Below, piece after piece: positions 1-7,771 of a stretch of 64,000 nt of DNA. A program made the position numbers and the translations under genes. Position 1 is the stretch's first letter, and each line of letters begins with the position of its first letter. This DNA comes from Paractinoplanes bogorensis (lineage in GTDB: Bacteria; Actinomycetota; Actinomycetes; Mycobacteriales; Micromonosporaceae). The DNA is taken from contig NZ_JAHKKG010000006.1 in NCBI RefSeq assembly GCF_018829635.1, positions 646,908 through 710,907 of the forward strand, written 5' to 3'. A model generated the notes under the pieces. The model was not told the origin of the DNA. It saw nothing but the letters and a program-made list of their open reading frames with translations, and did not search any database.

Positions 1-799
1 AGGCGGCGAACAGCACCCAGCCGACGCGTGCGGTCGACCGGACGGACTGCAGCACCGTGGCCTTGGACGCGGTGGTCACGATGCGCCACGAGCTGCCGCT
101 CACCGCGCGGGCCGCGACGTAGCGGTCGCCGGTCTCGACGGCCTTGTCGGCCCGCAGCACGCTCAGCAGCCCGGCGTCGGGCATGACCGTGCCGGCCGGG
201 GTGGCGTCCGGCGCGACCAGCACCCGCTCGTTCGCATCGATCAGGTAGGCGGTGGTGCCGGTGGCCTTCAGCGCACCCGCGGCCACCGACGTCACGTCGC
301 GGACCCGGGTGGTGAGCACCAGCATCCGGGTGCCGCCGGGCGTCGCGAACGGCTGGAAGGCGTTGACCATCGGGTCGCTGCGGTCGGTCATGATGTCGCC
401 CCAGGCGAGCTTGCCGGTGCGCTTCGCGTCCTGGAAGCCGGGGTTGGACACCCACCCGGCGGCCCGGGCGGCGAACGACGCGGGCGTGCCGTAGAGGAGT
501 TTGCCGTCGCCGGTGATGATCGCGTACTCGGGCACGTCGAACTGGGCCCGGTAGTCGGTCCTGGCCATCTCGGCCGCCGTGCCGGCGAACGCGGCCTCGC
601 AGAACTCCCGCGTCTTGGCGTCGTTGGCGCCGAGCGCGCTGGCGATCACCGCCGCCGAGACCTCGGCCCGGGTGTCGAACTCCTGCAGTACCTCGGTCTG
701 TGATCGCGCCACCGTGTCGGTCAGGAGCCAGCCCGCACCACCGACGAGCACCAGCCCCAGCAGGATCACGAGACACACCGCGAGACGCCGTGACCTCAT
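1..799 (-). CDS. Membrane sensor with Cache-like extracytoplasmic domain, 3' part cut by window edge
   Basis: The first 266 codons of a gene reading off the left edge. An Arg-rich start (MRSRRLA) leads into one hydrophobic helix at about residues 7-25. About 215 residues that would lie outside the membrane follow, with Cache/PAS-like strands such as YAIITGDGKLLYG and AYLIDANERVLV. A second hydrophobic stretch (GWVLFAA) starts just where the window ends, so the output domain (histidine kinase, GGDEF or chemoreceptor) cannot be seen. The ATG sits 19 nt beyond the stop of the siderophore ATPase gene, with a purine-rich AGGGGG just ahead, so the sensor is probably the last gene of the iron-uptake operon. 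That would be an unusual pairing. The family assignment rests on topology and a few motifs only. Confidence 0.7.
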   Translation of the reverse strand, partial: MRSRRLAVCLVILLGLVLVGGAGWLLTDTVARSQTEVLQEFDTRAEVSAAVIASALGANDAKTREFCEAAFAGTAAEMARTDYRAQFDVPEYAIITGDGKLLYGTPASFAARAAGWVSNPGFQDAKRTGKLAWGDIMTDRSDPMVNAFQPFATPGGTRMLVLTTRVRDVTSVAAGALKATGTTAYLIDANERVLVAPDATPAGTVMPDAGLLSVLRADKAVETGDRYVAARAVSGSSWRIVTTASKATVLQSVRSTARVGWVLFAA

Positions 800-818
800 G
801 ACCCCCTGTTCGACCGGG

Positions 819-1631
819 TCACCCGGGAGTTGAGGTCACATGGTGGCGGCCCAGCGGCAGCATCAGCGGCTTGTCCGAGGTGGGGTCGGTGATGACCCGG
901 CTGTCCAGCCCGAACACCGCCCGGACGCAGTCCTCGGTCAGCACCTCGGCCGGCTCGCCCGCGGCGTAGAGCTTGCCGTCGGCCAGGGCGATCAGGTGGT
1001 CGGTGTAGCGGGCGGCCATGTTCAGGTCGTGCAGCACCATCACGATGGTCGTGCCGCGGGTCTGGTTGAGATCGGTCAGCAGGTCGAGCACCTCGACCTG
1101 GTGGCTGACGTCGAGGAACGTGGTCGGCTCGTCCAGCAGCAGCAGGTCGGTCTGCTGGGCCAGCGCCATCGCGATCCAGACCCGCTGGCGCTGGCCGCCG
1201 GAGAGCTCGTCGACCGAGCGGTCGGCCAGGTCGGCCGTGTGGGTGGCGTCGAGCGCGGCGGCCACGGCCTCGTCGTCGGCGTGACTCCAGCGGGACAGCA
1301 GGCGCTGGTGCGGGTTACGGCCGCGCCCGACCAGATCGGCGACGGTGATGCCCTCGGGCGCGATGGGGGACTGGGGGAGCAGTCCGAGCGTACGGGCGAG
1401 CTCCTTGGCCGGCATCCTGTGCACCTCGCGGCCGTCCAGCAGCACGTGGCCGGCCCGCGGGGCGAGCAGCCGCGACATCGAGCGCAGCAGCGTCGACTTG
1501 CCGCAGGCGTTGGCGCCCACGATGGTCGTGATCCGGCCGGGCGGGACGAGCAGGTCGAGCGACTCGATGACCGTCCGGTCGCCGTAGCCGAGCTGCAGAC
1601 TCTCCACGGACAGGGAATGGGTGGCGGTCAC
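819..1631 (-). CDS. Iron-siderophore ABC transporter, ATP-binding protein (FecE/FepC type)
   Basis: A 270-residue ATPase that powers uptake of a ferric siderophore through the two permeases encoded just upstream. All ABC motifs are present in order: Walker A GANACGKSTLL, Q-loop LLPQSP, signature LSGGQRQRV, Walker B LLLLDEPTTFLD, and the switch His in VLHDLN. The length is normal for FecE/FepC proteins. I chose the GTG start (VTATHSLSVESL) because it overlaps the stop of the permease gene by 4 nt (GTGA). Longer reading in this frame is only antisense to the permease. It is the fourth gene of a translationally coupled operon controlled from the iron box at 4805-4823. Confidence 0.93.
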   Translation of the reverse strand: MTATHSLSVESLQLGYGDRTVIESLDLLVPPGRITTIVGANACGKSTLLRSMSRLLAPRAGHVLLDGREVHRMPAKELARTLGLLPQSPIAPEGITVADLVGRGRNPHQRLLSRWSHADDEAVAAALDATHTADLADRSVDELSGGQRQRVWIAMALAQQTDLLLLDEPTTFLDVSHQVEVLDLLTDLNQTRGTTIVMVLHDLNMAARYTDHLIALADGKLYAAGEPAEVLTEDCVRAVFGLDSRVITDPTSDKPLMLPLGRHHVTSTPG

Positions 1632-2695
1632 AGCGAGCCTCCGGCGCGGTTCGTGCGGATGAGCAGGTAGACGAGGTAGGGCGCGCCGAGCACGCCGGTG
1701 ACGATGCCGACCGGGTAGCGGATGTCGAACGCGTTCTGGCCGATCAGGTCGGCCACCAGCACCAGCAGCGCGCCGACCAGTCCGGCCGGCACGAGCAGGG
1801 AACCGGCCCCGCCGATGATGCGGGCGGCGATCGGTCCGGACAGGAACGCCACGAAGGCGATCGGTCCGGTGGCCGCGGTGGCGAACGCGAGGAGTCCGAC
1901 GGCGGCCACGATCACCAGGATCCGGGTGCGTTCCAGCCGTACGCCGAGGGCGGCCGCCGTGTCGTCGCCCAGCTGGAGCATGAACAGGTTGCGGGCCTGC
2001 GAGAGCAGCAGCGGCCCGAGGACGACCAGGGCCAGCGCCACCGGCCCGGTCTCGTCCCAGGTGGCGCCGTTGAGGCTGCCGGTGAGCCAGCGCTGGGCCT
2101 GCTGCAGGTCCCACTGGGCGGCCTGGCTGAGCACGTACGCGGTGGCGCTGTCGAGCATGGCGGCGATGCCGATGCCGATCAGGATGAGCCGGGTGCCGGC
2201 CACGCCGTCGCGGAAGGACAGCGTGTAGACGATCACCGCCACGCCCAGCCCGGCCCCGATCGCGAACACCGAGACGCCGGTCTCGCTCAGGCCGAGCACG
2301 ACGATCGCGAACGCGGCGGCGGCACTCGCGCCCGAGGTGATGCCGATGACGTCGGGGCTCGCGAGGGGGTTGCGCAGCATGGTCTGGAAGGTGACGCCGC
2401 CCAGCCCGAAGCAGAACCCGGCCAGGGCGGCCAGACTCGCCCGGGGCAGCCGCAGCTCACCCACGGTGAACGAGGCGCCGGGCACGGTCTCGCCCAGGAT
2501 GACCCGCCCGATCTCGGACAGGGTGTAGAAGGTCTCGCCGACCATGAGATTTATCCCGTACGCCACCACGACCAGCGCGACGAGGATGCCGATGACGAGC
2601 CCGCGGCGCCGCGATCGACGCACCCGGCTGCGGGTGACGGCGGCAAGGGTCGGCGTCTCTGCGGGGGACGACGCCGACGAAACCGAAAGGGTCAC
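1628..2695 (-). CDS. Iron-siderophore ABC transporter permease (FecD/FepG type)
   Basis: A 355-residue polytopic permease of the FecCD family and the second membrane subunit of the siderophore importer. A basic cytoplasmic N-terminus (RSRVRRSRRRG) precedes the first helix. Family signatures include GEVRLPR-like GELRLPRASLAAL and the PLASPDVIGITSGA block, which contacts the ATPase and the binding protein. The start is a GTG that overlaps the stop of the preceding permease gene by 4 nt, and its own stop overlaps the ATPase start by 4 nt, so three genes are read as one coupled unit. Whether the pair works as a FecC/FecD heterodimer is inferred from gene order. Confidence 0.92.
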   Translation of the reverse strand: MTLSVSSASSPAETPTLAAVTRSRVRRSRRRGLVIGILVALVVVAYGINLMVGETFYTLSEIGRVILGETVPGASFTVGELRLPRASLAALAGFCFGLGGVTFQTMLRNPLASPDVIGITSGASAAAAFAIVVLGLSETGVSVFAIGAGLGVAVIVYTLSFRDGVAGTRLILIGIGIAAMLDSATAYVLSQAAQWDLQQAQRWLTGSLNGATWDETGPVALALVVLGPLLLSQARNLFMLQLGDDTAAALGVRLERTRILVIVAAVGLLAFATAATGPIAFVAFLSGPIAARIIGGAGSLLVPAGLVGALLVLVADLIGQNAFDIRYPVGIVTGVLGAPYLVYLLIRTNRAGGSL

Positions 2696-3738
2696 AGCTC
2701 GCGCACCTTCTGCCGGCGGACGATGTAGATGAAGAACGGGGCGCCGATCAGCGCGGTGATGATCCCGACGTCGATCTCCTGCGGGCGCGCGACCAGCCGG
2801 CCCACCACGTCGGCGGCGGTCAGCAGCGCGGCCCCGATCAGGGCCGAGTACGGCAGCAGCCAGCGGTGGTCGAGCCCGACCAGCAGCCGGCACAGGTGCG
2901 GCACGACCAGCCCGACGAAGGCGATCGGCCCGGCCACCGCGGTCGACGCGCCGCAGAGCAGCACCGCGCCCAGCGCCGCGATGCCCCGGGCCAGGGCCAC
3001 CCTCTCGCCGAGCCCGGCCGCCAGCTCGTCGCCCAGGGCGAGCGAGTTGAGCGACTTGGCCGACAGGAACGAGATGACGAATCCGGCGGCGAGGAACGGC
3101 AGCGCCTGCCGGATGCTGTCGTAGCTCGCGCCGCCCACGCCGCCGATCTGCCACGACTGGAAGCCGGTGGCGATGTCGCTGCGCGGCAGCACGAACGCAC
3201 CGATCAGCGAGGCCAGCGCGGCCGAGATCGCGGCGCCGGCCAGGGCCAGCTTGAGCGGGGTGGCACCGCCGCGGCCGAGCGAGCCGACGGCGTACACGAA
3301 AACCGCCGTGACCGACGCACCCAGAATGGCCACCCACATGTAGCCGGCCGCGGAGGAGAGCCCGAACGACACGATGCCGGTGACCACCGCGAGGGAGGCG
3401 CCCATGTTGACGCCGAGGATGCCCGGGTCGGCCAGCGGGTTGCGGGTGACGCCCTGCATGACCGCGCCGGCCAGGCCGAGCGCGGCGCCGACGAGGACGG
3501 CCAGGAGCGTACGGGGAATGCGTTTCACCACCGCGGCCTGGCCGAGATTCTCGTCGTGGCCCTGCACGCCGGCCACGATGTCGGACCACGGCACGATGCG
3601 TGAGCCGAACGCGACCGAGGCCACCATGAGCAGGGCCAGCACGGCCAGTCCGGCCAGGATCCAGAGGGTACGCACCCGGGCCGGGCGCCGCCGATCGACG
3701 GCGGGACCCGGCCCGGGGCGGTCGTCGAGCTGCGTCAT
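2692..3738 (-). CDS. Iron-siderophore ABC transporter permease (FecC/FepD type)
   Basis: A 348-residue FecCD-family permease and the first membrane subunit of the importer. It begins MTQLDDRPGPG, followed by a basic stretch and many hydrophobic helices. Conserved blocks include RIPRTLLAVLVGAALGLAG and NPLADPGILGVNMGA, and AGPIAFVGLVVPHLCRLL near the C-terminus, which is typical of siderophore and cobalamin permeases. The ATG overlaps the stop of the binding-protein gene by 4 nt, and its stop overlaps the next permease gene in the same way. The nature of the siderophore cannot be read from the sequence. Confidence 0.92.
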   Translation of the reverse strand: MTQLDDRPGPGPAVDRRRPARVRTLWILAGLAVLALLMVASVAFGSRIVPWSDIVAGVQGHDENLGQAAVVKRIPRTLLAVLVGAALGLAGAVMQGVTRNPLADPGILGVNMGASLAVVTGIVSFGLSSAAGYMWVAILGASVTAVFVYAVGSLGRGGATPLKLALAGAAISAALASLIGAFVLPRSDIATGFQSWQIGGVGGASYDSIRQALPFLAAGFVISFLSAKSLNSLALGDELAAGLGERVALARGIAALGAVLLCGASTAVAGPIAFVGLVVPHLCRLLVGLDHRWLLPYSALIGAALLTAADVVGRLVARPQEIDVGIITALIGAPFFIYIVRRQKVREL

Positions 3739-4775
3739 GACACCTTGTCGGCGGCGGTGGCGAGCAGGTTGACGTAGTCGTTCAGCACGAACGGGATGGC
3801 CAGCACGGTCGGGTTGGCCGCGGTGGCCAGCGGGGTGCTGCCGACGAGCTGCACGACCGAGCCGCGCTTGACCGCCGGGATCTTCGACAGCAGCGGGTCG
3901 GCCTGCAGCTTGGCCAGCTGGTCCTCGCTGTCCGAGTACATGACGATCACGTCGACGTCGTCGAACGCCTGGATCTGCTCCGAGCTCTTGTTCAGCGTGA
4001 ACGCGTCGGTGCCGGCCGAGTCCTTCTCCACCACGTCGGCGATCTTGAGGCCGAGGTCGCTGAAGAACTGCGTACGGGTGTCGTGCGAGGTGTAGTAACC
4101 GATCTTGCTGAGGTCGGTCGGGTCGATGTGCGTCACGAACATCGTCTGCTTGCCGGCCAGCTGCGGCTTGGTCGCGGCGGCGTCCTTCATGGCCTTCTCG
4201 GTGCTGGCGATCAGCGCGTCACCCTCGGCCTGCAGGCCCAGCGCCTGGCTGGAGAGCTTCACGATGTCGCGCCATGGGGTGGCCCAGGGCGCGTCCGGGT
4301 AGGCGATGACCGGCGCGATCTTGCTGAGCGTGTCGTAGTCCTGCTGGGTGATGCCCGAGTACGTGGCCAGGATGACGTCCGGCTTGGTGTTGGCGACCGC
4401 CTCGAACGCGATGCCGTCGGTCTCGTCGAACATGACCGGGGCCTGCCCGCCGAGCTCCTTGATCTTGTCGCCGACCCACGGCAGCATGCCGTCGCCGTCG
4501 TCGTCGCCGAAGTTGGCCTTGGCCATGCCGACCGGGACGATGCCCAGCGCCAGCGGCACCTCGTGGTTCTCCCACTGCACGGTGGCGACGCGTTCGGGCT
4601 TCTTCTCGATGGTGGTGGTGCCGAGCTTGTGGGTGATCGTGATCGGGAACTGGGCGGCGGCCGAGCTGCCGCCCGCCGGGGTCTCGTCGGATTCGTCGGA
4701 ACCGTCACCGCAAGCGGTGAGGGCGAGGGCGGCGGCGGTGGCGACGGCGGCGGCCAGCAAACGAGGGGTTCGCAT
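3735..4775 (-). CDS. Iron-siderophore substrate-binding lipoprotein
   Basis: A 346-residue binding protein (FepB/FecB-like, periplasmic-binding fold type III) anchored to the outer face of the membrane. The N-terminus is a lipoprotein signal with lipobox LTAC (Cys 22), followed by an acidic and Ser-rich linker. The mature part starts with the usual PERVATVQWENHEVPLALGIVPVG block, and DVILATYSG follows further on. First gene of the operon; its stop overlaps the first permease start by 4 nt. A near-perfect iron box lies 29 nt upstream of the ATG, so expression is probably shut off by an IdeR/DmdR repressor when iron is plentiful. The ligand is not identifiable. Confidence 0.92.
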   Translation of the reverse strand: MRTPRLLAAAVATAAALALTACGDGSDESDETPAGGSSAAAQFPITITHKLGTTTIEKKPERVATVQWENHEVPLALGIVPVGMAKANFGDDDGDGMLPWVGDKIKELGGQAPVMFDETDGIAFEAVANTKPDVILATYSGITQQDYDTLSKIAPVIAYPDAPWATPWRDIVKLSSQALGLQAEGDALIASTEKAMKDAAATKPQLAGKQTMFVTHIDPTDLSKIGYYTSHDTRTQFFSDLGLKIADVVEKDSAGTDAFTLNKSSEQIQAFDDVDVIVMYSDSEDQLAKLQADPLLSKIPAVKRGSVVQLVGSTPLATAANPTVLAIPFVLNDYVNLLATAADKVS

Positions 4776-4804
4776 ACGCGGACTCCAGTTCTACAGATTT
4801 CAAA

Positions 4805-4823
4805 TTAGGTACGCCTAACCTAA
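4805..4823 (-). promoter_or_regulatory. IdeR/DmdR/DtxR-type iron box
   Basis: On the + strand the 19 bases read TTAGGTACGCCTAACCTAA. The known actinobacterial iron-box consensus is TTAGGTTAGSCTAACCTAA, so 17 of 19 positions agree. It lies 29 nt ahead of the ATG of the siderophore-binding lipoprotein, where a repressor would cover the promoter. Iron-dependent repression of the whole uptake operon is a strong inference. Confidence 0.88.
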
Positions 4824-4864
4824 CAGCGACTCCTCGTGGGGTCAGGGGGGCGAAAGTGAAAAGG

Positions 4865-4901
4865 GCACAGGTCACGGCCCGTACGGGGCCTTGACCTGTG
4901 C
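4865..4901 (-). terminator. Hairpin terminator after the chemoreceptor gene
   Basis: Ten-base arms GCACAGGTCA (4865-4874) and TGACCTGTGC (4892-4901) are perfectly complementary and enclose a further GC-rich pairable core (GGCCC..GGGGCC). It lies about 30 nt past the chemoreceptor stop. No U-tract follows, which is usual in high-GC actinobacteria. It could also insulate the iron operon promoter. Confidence 0.65.
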
Positions 4902-4932
4902 CGCTTCCGATCTGATACCTGCGCGCGCCCTC

Positions 4933-6537
4933 TCAGACGAGCTTGTAGCTGGACACTGTGGCCTGGAGTTCGGCCGCGGTGCGGGCCAGGCCGGCCGCGG
5001 TCTGCTGGGTGTCCGACGCGCCCGAGGTGACGTGCGAGGCGGCCAGCGAGACGCCGGAGATGGTGTCGGCGATGCTCGACGAGCCGGTCGCCGCCTCGTG
5101 GACGCTGCGCGAGATCTCGGCCGTGGTGGCGGTCTGCTCCTCGACCGCGGCCGCGATCGTCGTCGTGTAGTCGTTGATGGTCGCGATGACCTCGCCGATC
5201 TGCTGGATCGCGATGACCGCGGCGCTGCTCTCGGCCTGGATCGCGCCGACCTGGGTGGTGATCTCCTGGGTGGCCCGGGCGGTCTCCTGGGCCAGGTCCT
5301 TGACCTCGCTGGCGACCACGGCGAAGCCCTTGCCGGCCTCCCCGGCGCGGGCGGCCTCGATGGTGGCGTTGAGCGCGAGCAGGTTGGTCTGCTCGGCGAT
5401 CGAGGTGATCAGCGCGACCACCGAGCCGATCTGGGCCGACGCCTCGCCGAGCCGGGCCACGCTGGCGTTGGTGCTCTCGGCGGCGCGCTGCGCGTCCGCG
5501 GCCACGCCGGCCGCCTCGTTGGCGTTGTTCGAGATCTCGCGGATCGACACGCCCATCTCCTCGGCGCCCGCCGACACCGTGGTCACGCTGACCGAGACCA
5601 TCGACGCCGCGTCGGACACCGTGGACACCTGGGCCGACGTCTCCTCGGCCGACGCCGACAGCTCGGACGACACCGCCGACAGTTCCTCCGAGGCCGAGGC
5701 CAGCATGGTCGAGCTGTCCTGGATGCGCCGCACCATCGCGCCCATCGCCTCGGCGGTCTCGTTGAGCGTGGCCGACATGTGGCCGACCTCGTCGTTGCTC
5801 TCCACCGCGACCCGGGCGGTGAGGTCGCCGTGGGCGATGCGCTCGAGGGCCTCGACGTTGCGGCCGAGCGGCTTCACGATCATCCGGCTGATCACGTAGG
5901 CCAGGCCGAGACCGATCGCCAGGCCGCCGGCCAGCAGGCCGATGACCAGGACGCGGGTGGTCTCGTACCGGGACTGCGCGTCGGTGGCCTGCTGGGCGCT
6001 GGCCTGGACGGTGAGGTCGGACAGCGAGGTCAGATCGGTCCGGACGTCCTTCATCTCGGTGGCCAGCTGGTTGTCGCGCAGCTCCTCGACCTGGGCCTTC
6101 GCGTTCTGCTCGGACAGCGGCATGATCTGGTTCTCGAGCAGCGCGGTGTAGTCGGCCCAGTTCTTGTCGAAGTGGGCGGCCGCGGTCATGGCGGTGGAGT
6201 CGACCGGGAACGCCTGGAACTCCTTCGAGTACCGGGTGACCTCACTCTCGGCCTTGGCCACGGCGGCGCCGGCGGTGCGGCGCTCGGTCGCGTCGGTGGC
6301 GAGCAGGTAGTCGTCCATGGCCAGCCAGGTGCGGTTGACCGCCGCGCGCAGGTTGCCGATGCTGTTGAGCGCCTGGTTGTGCACGTACCCGGCCTTGACC
6401 TGGTCGTTGGTCGTGCTCAGGCTGCTCAGCGCGTACAGGCCGTTGCCCACCCCGAAGACGGCGACCACGCCGACCGAGGCCATGATTTTCGTGCCGACAC
6501 GCCGGTCGGTCAGGAGTCGCTTCAATCCAGAGGTCAC
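4933..6537 (-). CDS. Methyl-accepting chemotaxis protein
   Basis: A 534-residue chemoreceptor. After an N-terminal helix (about residues 19-40) comes a mostly helical extracytoplasmic four-helix-bundle-like domain, a second helix near residues 190-215 (VLVIGLLAGGLAIGLGLAYVI), a HAMP linker (KPLGRNVEALERIAHGDLTARV) and a long coiled-coil signalling domain. The hairpin tip contains the hallmark IAEQTNLLALNATIEAARAGE, followed by GKGFAVVASEVKDLAQ, which binds CheA/CheW. I chose the GTG at 6537 (VTSGLKRLLTDRRVG) because a GGAAG lies 10 nt upstream and the extra 25 residues of the longer frame look non-coding. No che genes are nearby, so it is an orphan receptor. Its ligand is unknown. Confidence 0.92.
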   Translation of the reverse strand: MTSGLKRLLTDRRVGTKIMASVGVVAVFGVGNGLYALSSLSTTNDQVKAGYVHNQALNSIGNLRAAVNRTWLAMDDYLLATDATERRTAGAAVAKAESEVTRYSKEFQAFPVDSTAMTAAAHFDKNWADYTALLENQIMPLSEQNAKAQVEELRDNQLATEMKDVRTDLTSLSDLTVQASAQQATDAQSRYETTRVLVIGLLAGGLAIGLGLAYVISRMIVKPLGRNVEALERIAHGDLTARVAVESNDEVGHMSATLNETAEAMGAMVRRIQDSSTMLASASEELSAVSSELSASAEETSAQVSTVSDAASMVSVSVTTVSAGAEEMGVSIREISNNANEAAGVAADAQRAAESTNASVARLGEASAQIGSVVALITSIAEQTNLLALNATIEAARAGEAGKGFAVVASEVKDLAQETARATQEITTQVGAIQAESSAAVIAIQQIGEVIATINDYTTTIAAAVEEQTATTAEISRSVHEAATGSSSIADTISGVSLAASHVTSGASDTQQTAAGLARTAAELQATVSSYKLV

Positions 6538-6633
6538 GTGACGTCGCTTCCGGTGAGAGGGGGCTACGACCGCTTGATCGGTTCCGCCCCGGCCGCGCGG
6601 CAGGAACCGCACGGGTGCGAAAGCGTTGCGATA

Positions 6634-7653
6634 ATGGGCGGCGTGACCCGTGATCCGCAGCGCGCGACGCTGGCCGTCGTCGCACGGGAGGCCGGCGTGT
6701 CCGTGCCGACCGTGTCCAAGGTGGTGAACGGGCGGAGCGACGTGTCACCCGAGACCCGGGCCCGGATCGAGACCCTGCTGCTGCGCCACGGCTACGTCGC
6801 GCGTGGCCTCGGCGGGGCACAACCTGGTTCCCGTACGGTGGAAATGGTCTTCGATGCGATGAAGACCCCCAACAATCTCGACATCCTGCACGGCGCGCTC
6901 GAGGCGGCCACGGCCGAGGGCGTCGACGTGGTGGTCGGCACCGTCCCCGAAGATCCGCTGGGCGCGGCCTGGGCCCGGCGCATGACGGCGGCCCACCGCG
7001 AGGGCCTGATCCTGGTCACGTCCGAGATCAACAGCCAGCAGTGGCGGCAGTTCGCCGAGCAGAACATCCCCGTGGTCACGATCGACCCGATCAACCTGCC
7101 CGGCCCCGACGTGCCCAGCGTCGGCGCCACCAACTTCAACGGCGGCATGGCGGCCACCACGCACCTGCTCGAGCTCGGTCACCGGCGGATCGGATTCGTC
7201 GAGGGCCCGCCGGGCGCGATGGTGGCCATCGCCCGGCTGCACGGCTATCACGCCGCCCTGTCGCAACACGGCCTGACCGGCGATCCCGGGCTGATGACGG
7301 CCGGACCGTTCTCGTTCGAGACCGGCTTCTCGGCCGGGCTCGAGCTGCTCGGCCGGAAGGAGCGGCCGACCGCCCTGTTCGCCTCGAGCGACGGCCAGGC
7401 GCTGGGCGTGATCGAGGCGGCGCGCACGCTGGGCCTGCGCGTGCCCGAGGACGTGAGCGTGGTCGGCTTCGACGACATCAACGCGGCCCGGTGGTCGGCA
7501 CCGCCGCTGACCACCGTCCGCCAGCCGTTCGCCGAGATGGGCCGGGTCGCCATGCGCCGGCTGCTGCGGCTGATCGCGGGGGAGACGCTGGCCTCGCCGC
7601 GGATCGAGCTGGCGACTGAACTGATCATCCGGAAATCGACCGCCGCGGCCTGA
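6634..7653 (+). CDS. LacI-family transcriptional regulator (likely of the adjacent xylosidase)
   Basis: A 339-residue repressor. The N-terminal helix-turn-helix reads TLAVVAREAGVSVPTVSKVVNGRSDVSPETRARI, followed by the hinge helix and a periplasmic-binding-like effector domain with typical blocks (VGATNFNGGMAATTHLLELGHRRIGFVEG; DVSVVGFDDI). I chose ATG 6634; a GTG at 6643 is also possible. It is divergent from the chemoreceptor. Just ahead of the start is a degenerate inverted repeat (GCGAAAGCGTTGCG, about 6617-6630) that could be an autoregulatory operator, and a better one precedes the next gene. The inducer is probably xylose or a xylo-oligosaccharide, judged only from the neighbour. The large upstream open frame is antisense to the chemoreceptor. 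Confidence 0.9.
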   Translation: MGGVTRDPQRATLAVVAREAGVSVPTVSKVVNGRSDVSPETRARIETLLLRHGYVARGLGGAQPGSRTVEMVFDAMKTPNNLDILHGALEAATAEGVDVVVGTVPEDPLGAAWARRMTAAHREGLILVTSEINSQQWRQFAEQNIPVVTIDPINLPGPDVPSVGATNFNGGMAATTHLLELGHRRIGFVEGPPGAMVAIARLHGYHAALSQHGLTGDPGLMTAGPFSFETGFSAGLELLGRKERPTALFASSDGQALGVIEAARTLGLRVPEDVSVVGFDDINAARWSAPPLTTVRQPFAEMGRVAMRRLLRLIAGETLASPRIELATELIIRKSTAAA

Positions 7654-7690
7654 TCGCCGTCATGCTCGAAAGGCTCGACCGTGACCCGGT

Positions 7691-7704
7691 TCGAAAGTTT
7701 TCGA
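7691..7704 (+). promoter_or_regulatory. Candidate LacI-family operator upstream of the GH120 gene
   Basis: TCGAAAGTTTTCGA is a 12-of-14 palindrome of the CGAAA-TTTCG type seen for LacI-family repressors. It overlaps the region just upstream of the -35 box. A second partial copy (TTTTCGAAATC, 7720-7730) lies inside the -35/-10 spacer, so a repressor dimer or tetramer could block polymerase. The best candidate regulator is the LacI protein encoded directly upstream. Confidence 0.6.
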
Positions 7705-7708
7705 CGCC

Positions 7709-7737
7709 TTGACATGATCTTTTCGAAATCTTACCGT
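7709..7737 (+). promoter_or_regulatory. Sigma-70-type promoter of the GH120 gene
   Basis: TTGACA (7709-7714) is followed by a 17-base spacer and TACCGT (7732-7737), matching the vegetative -35/-10 pattern (TAnnnT). The predicted transcript would start about 28 nt before the ATG at 7772, leaving room for the GAAGG ribosome site at 7756-7760. Confidence 0.65.
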
Positions 7738-7771
7738 TACGCGGGCTCCAGCGACGAAGGTGCGTGACCAG

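Noticed and set aside
4891..6633. Long upstream extension of the first LacI protein (about 580 residues)
   Set aside because: It is antisense to the chemoreceptor gene, Gly/Leu/Asp/Arg repeats only; the conserved HTH begins after ATG 6634.
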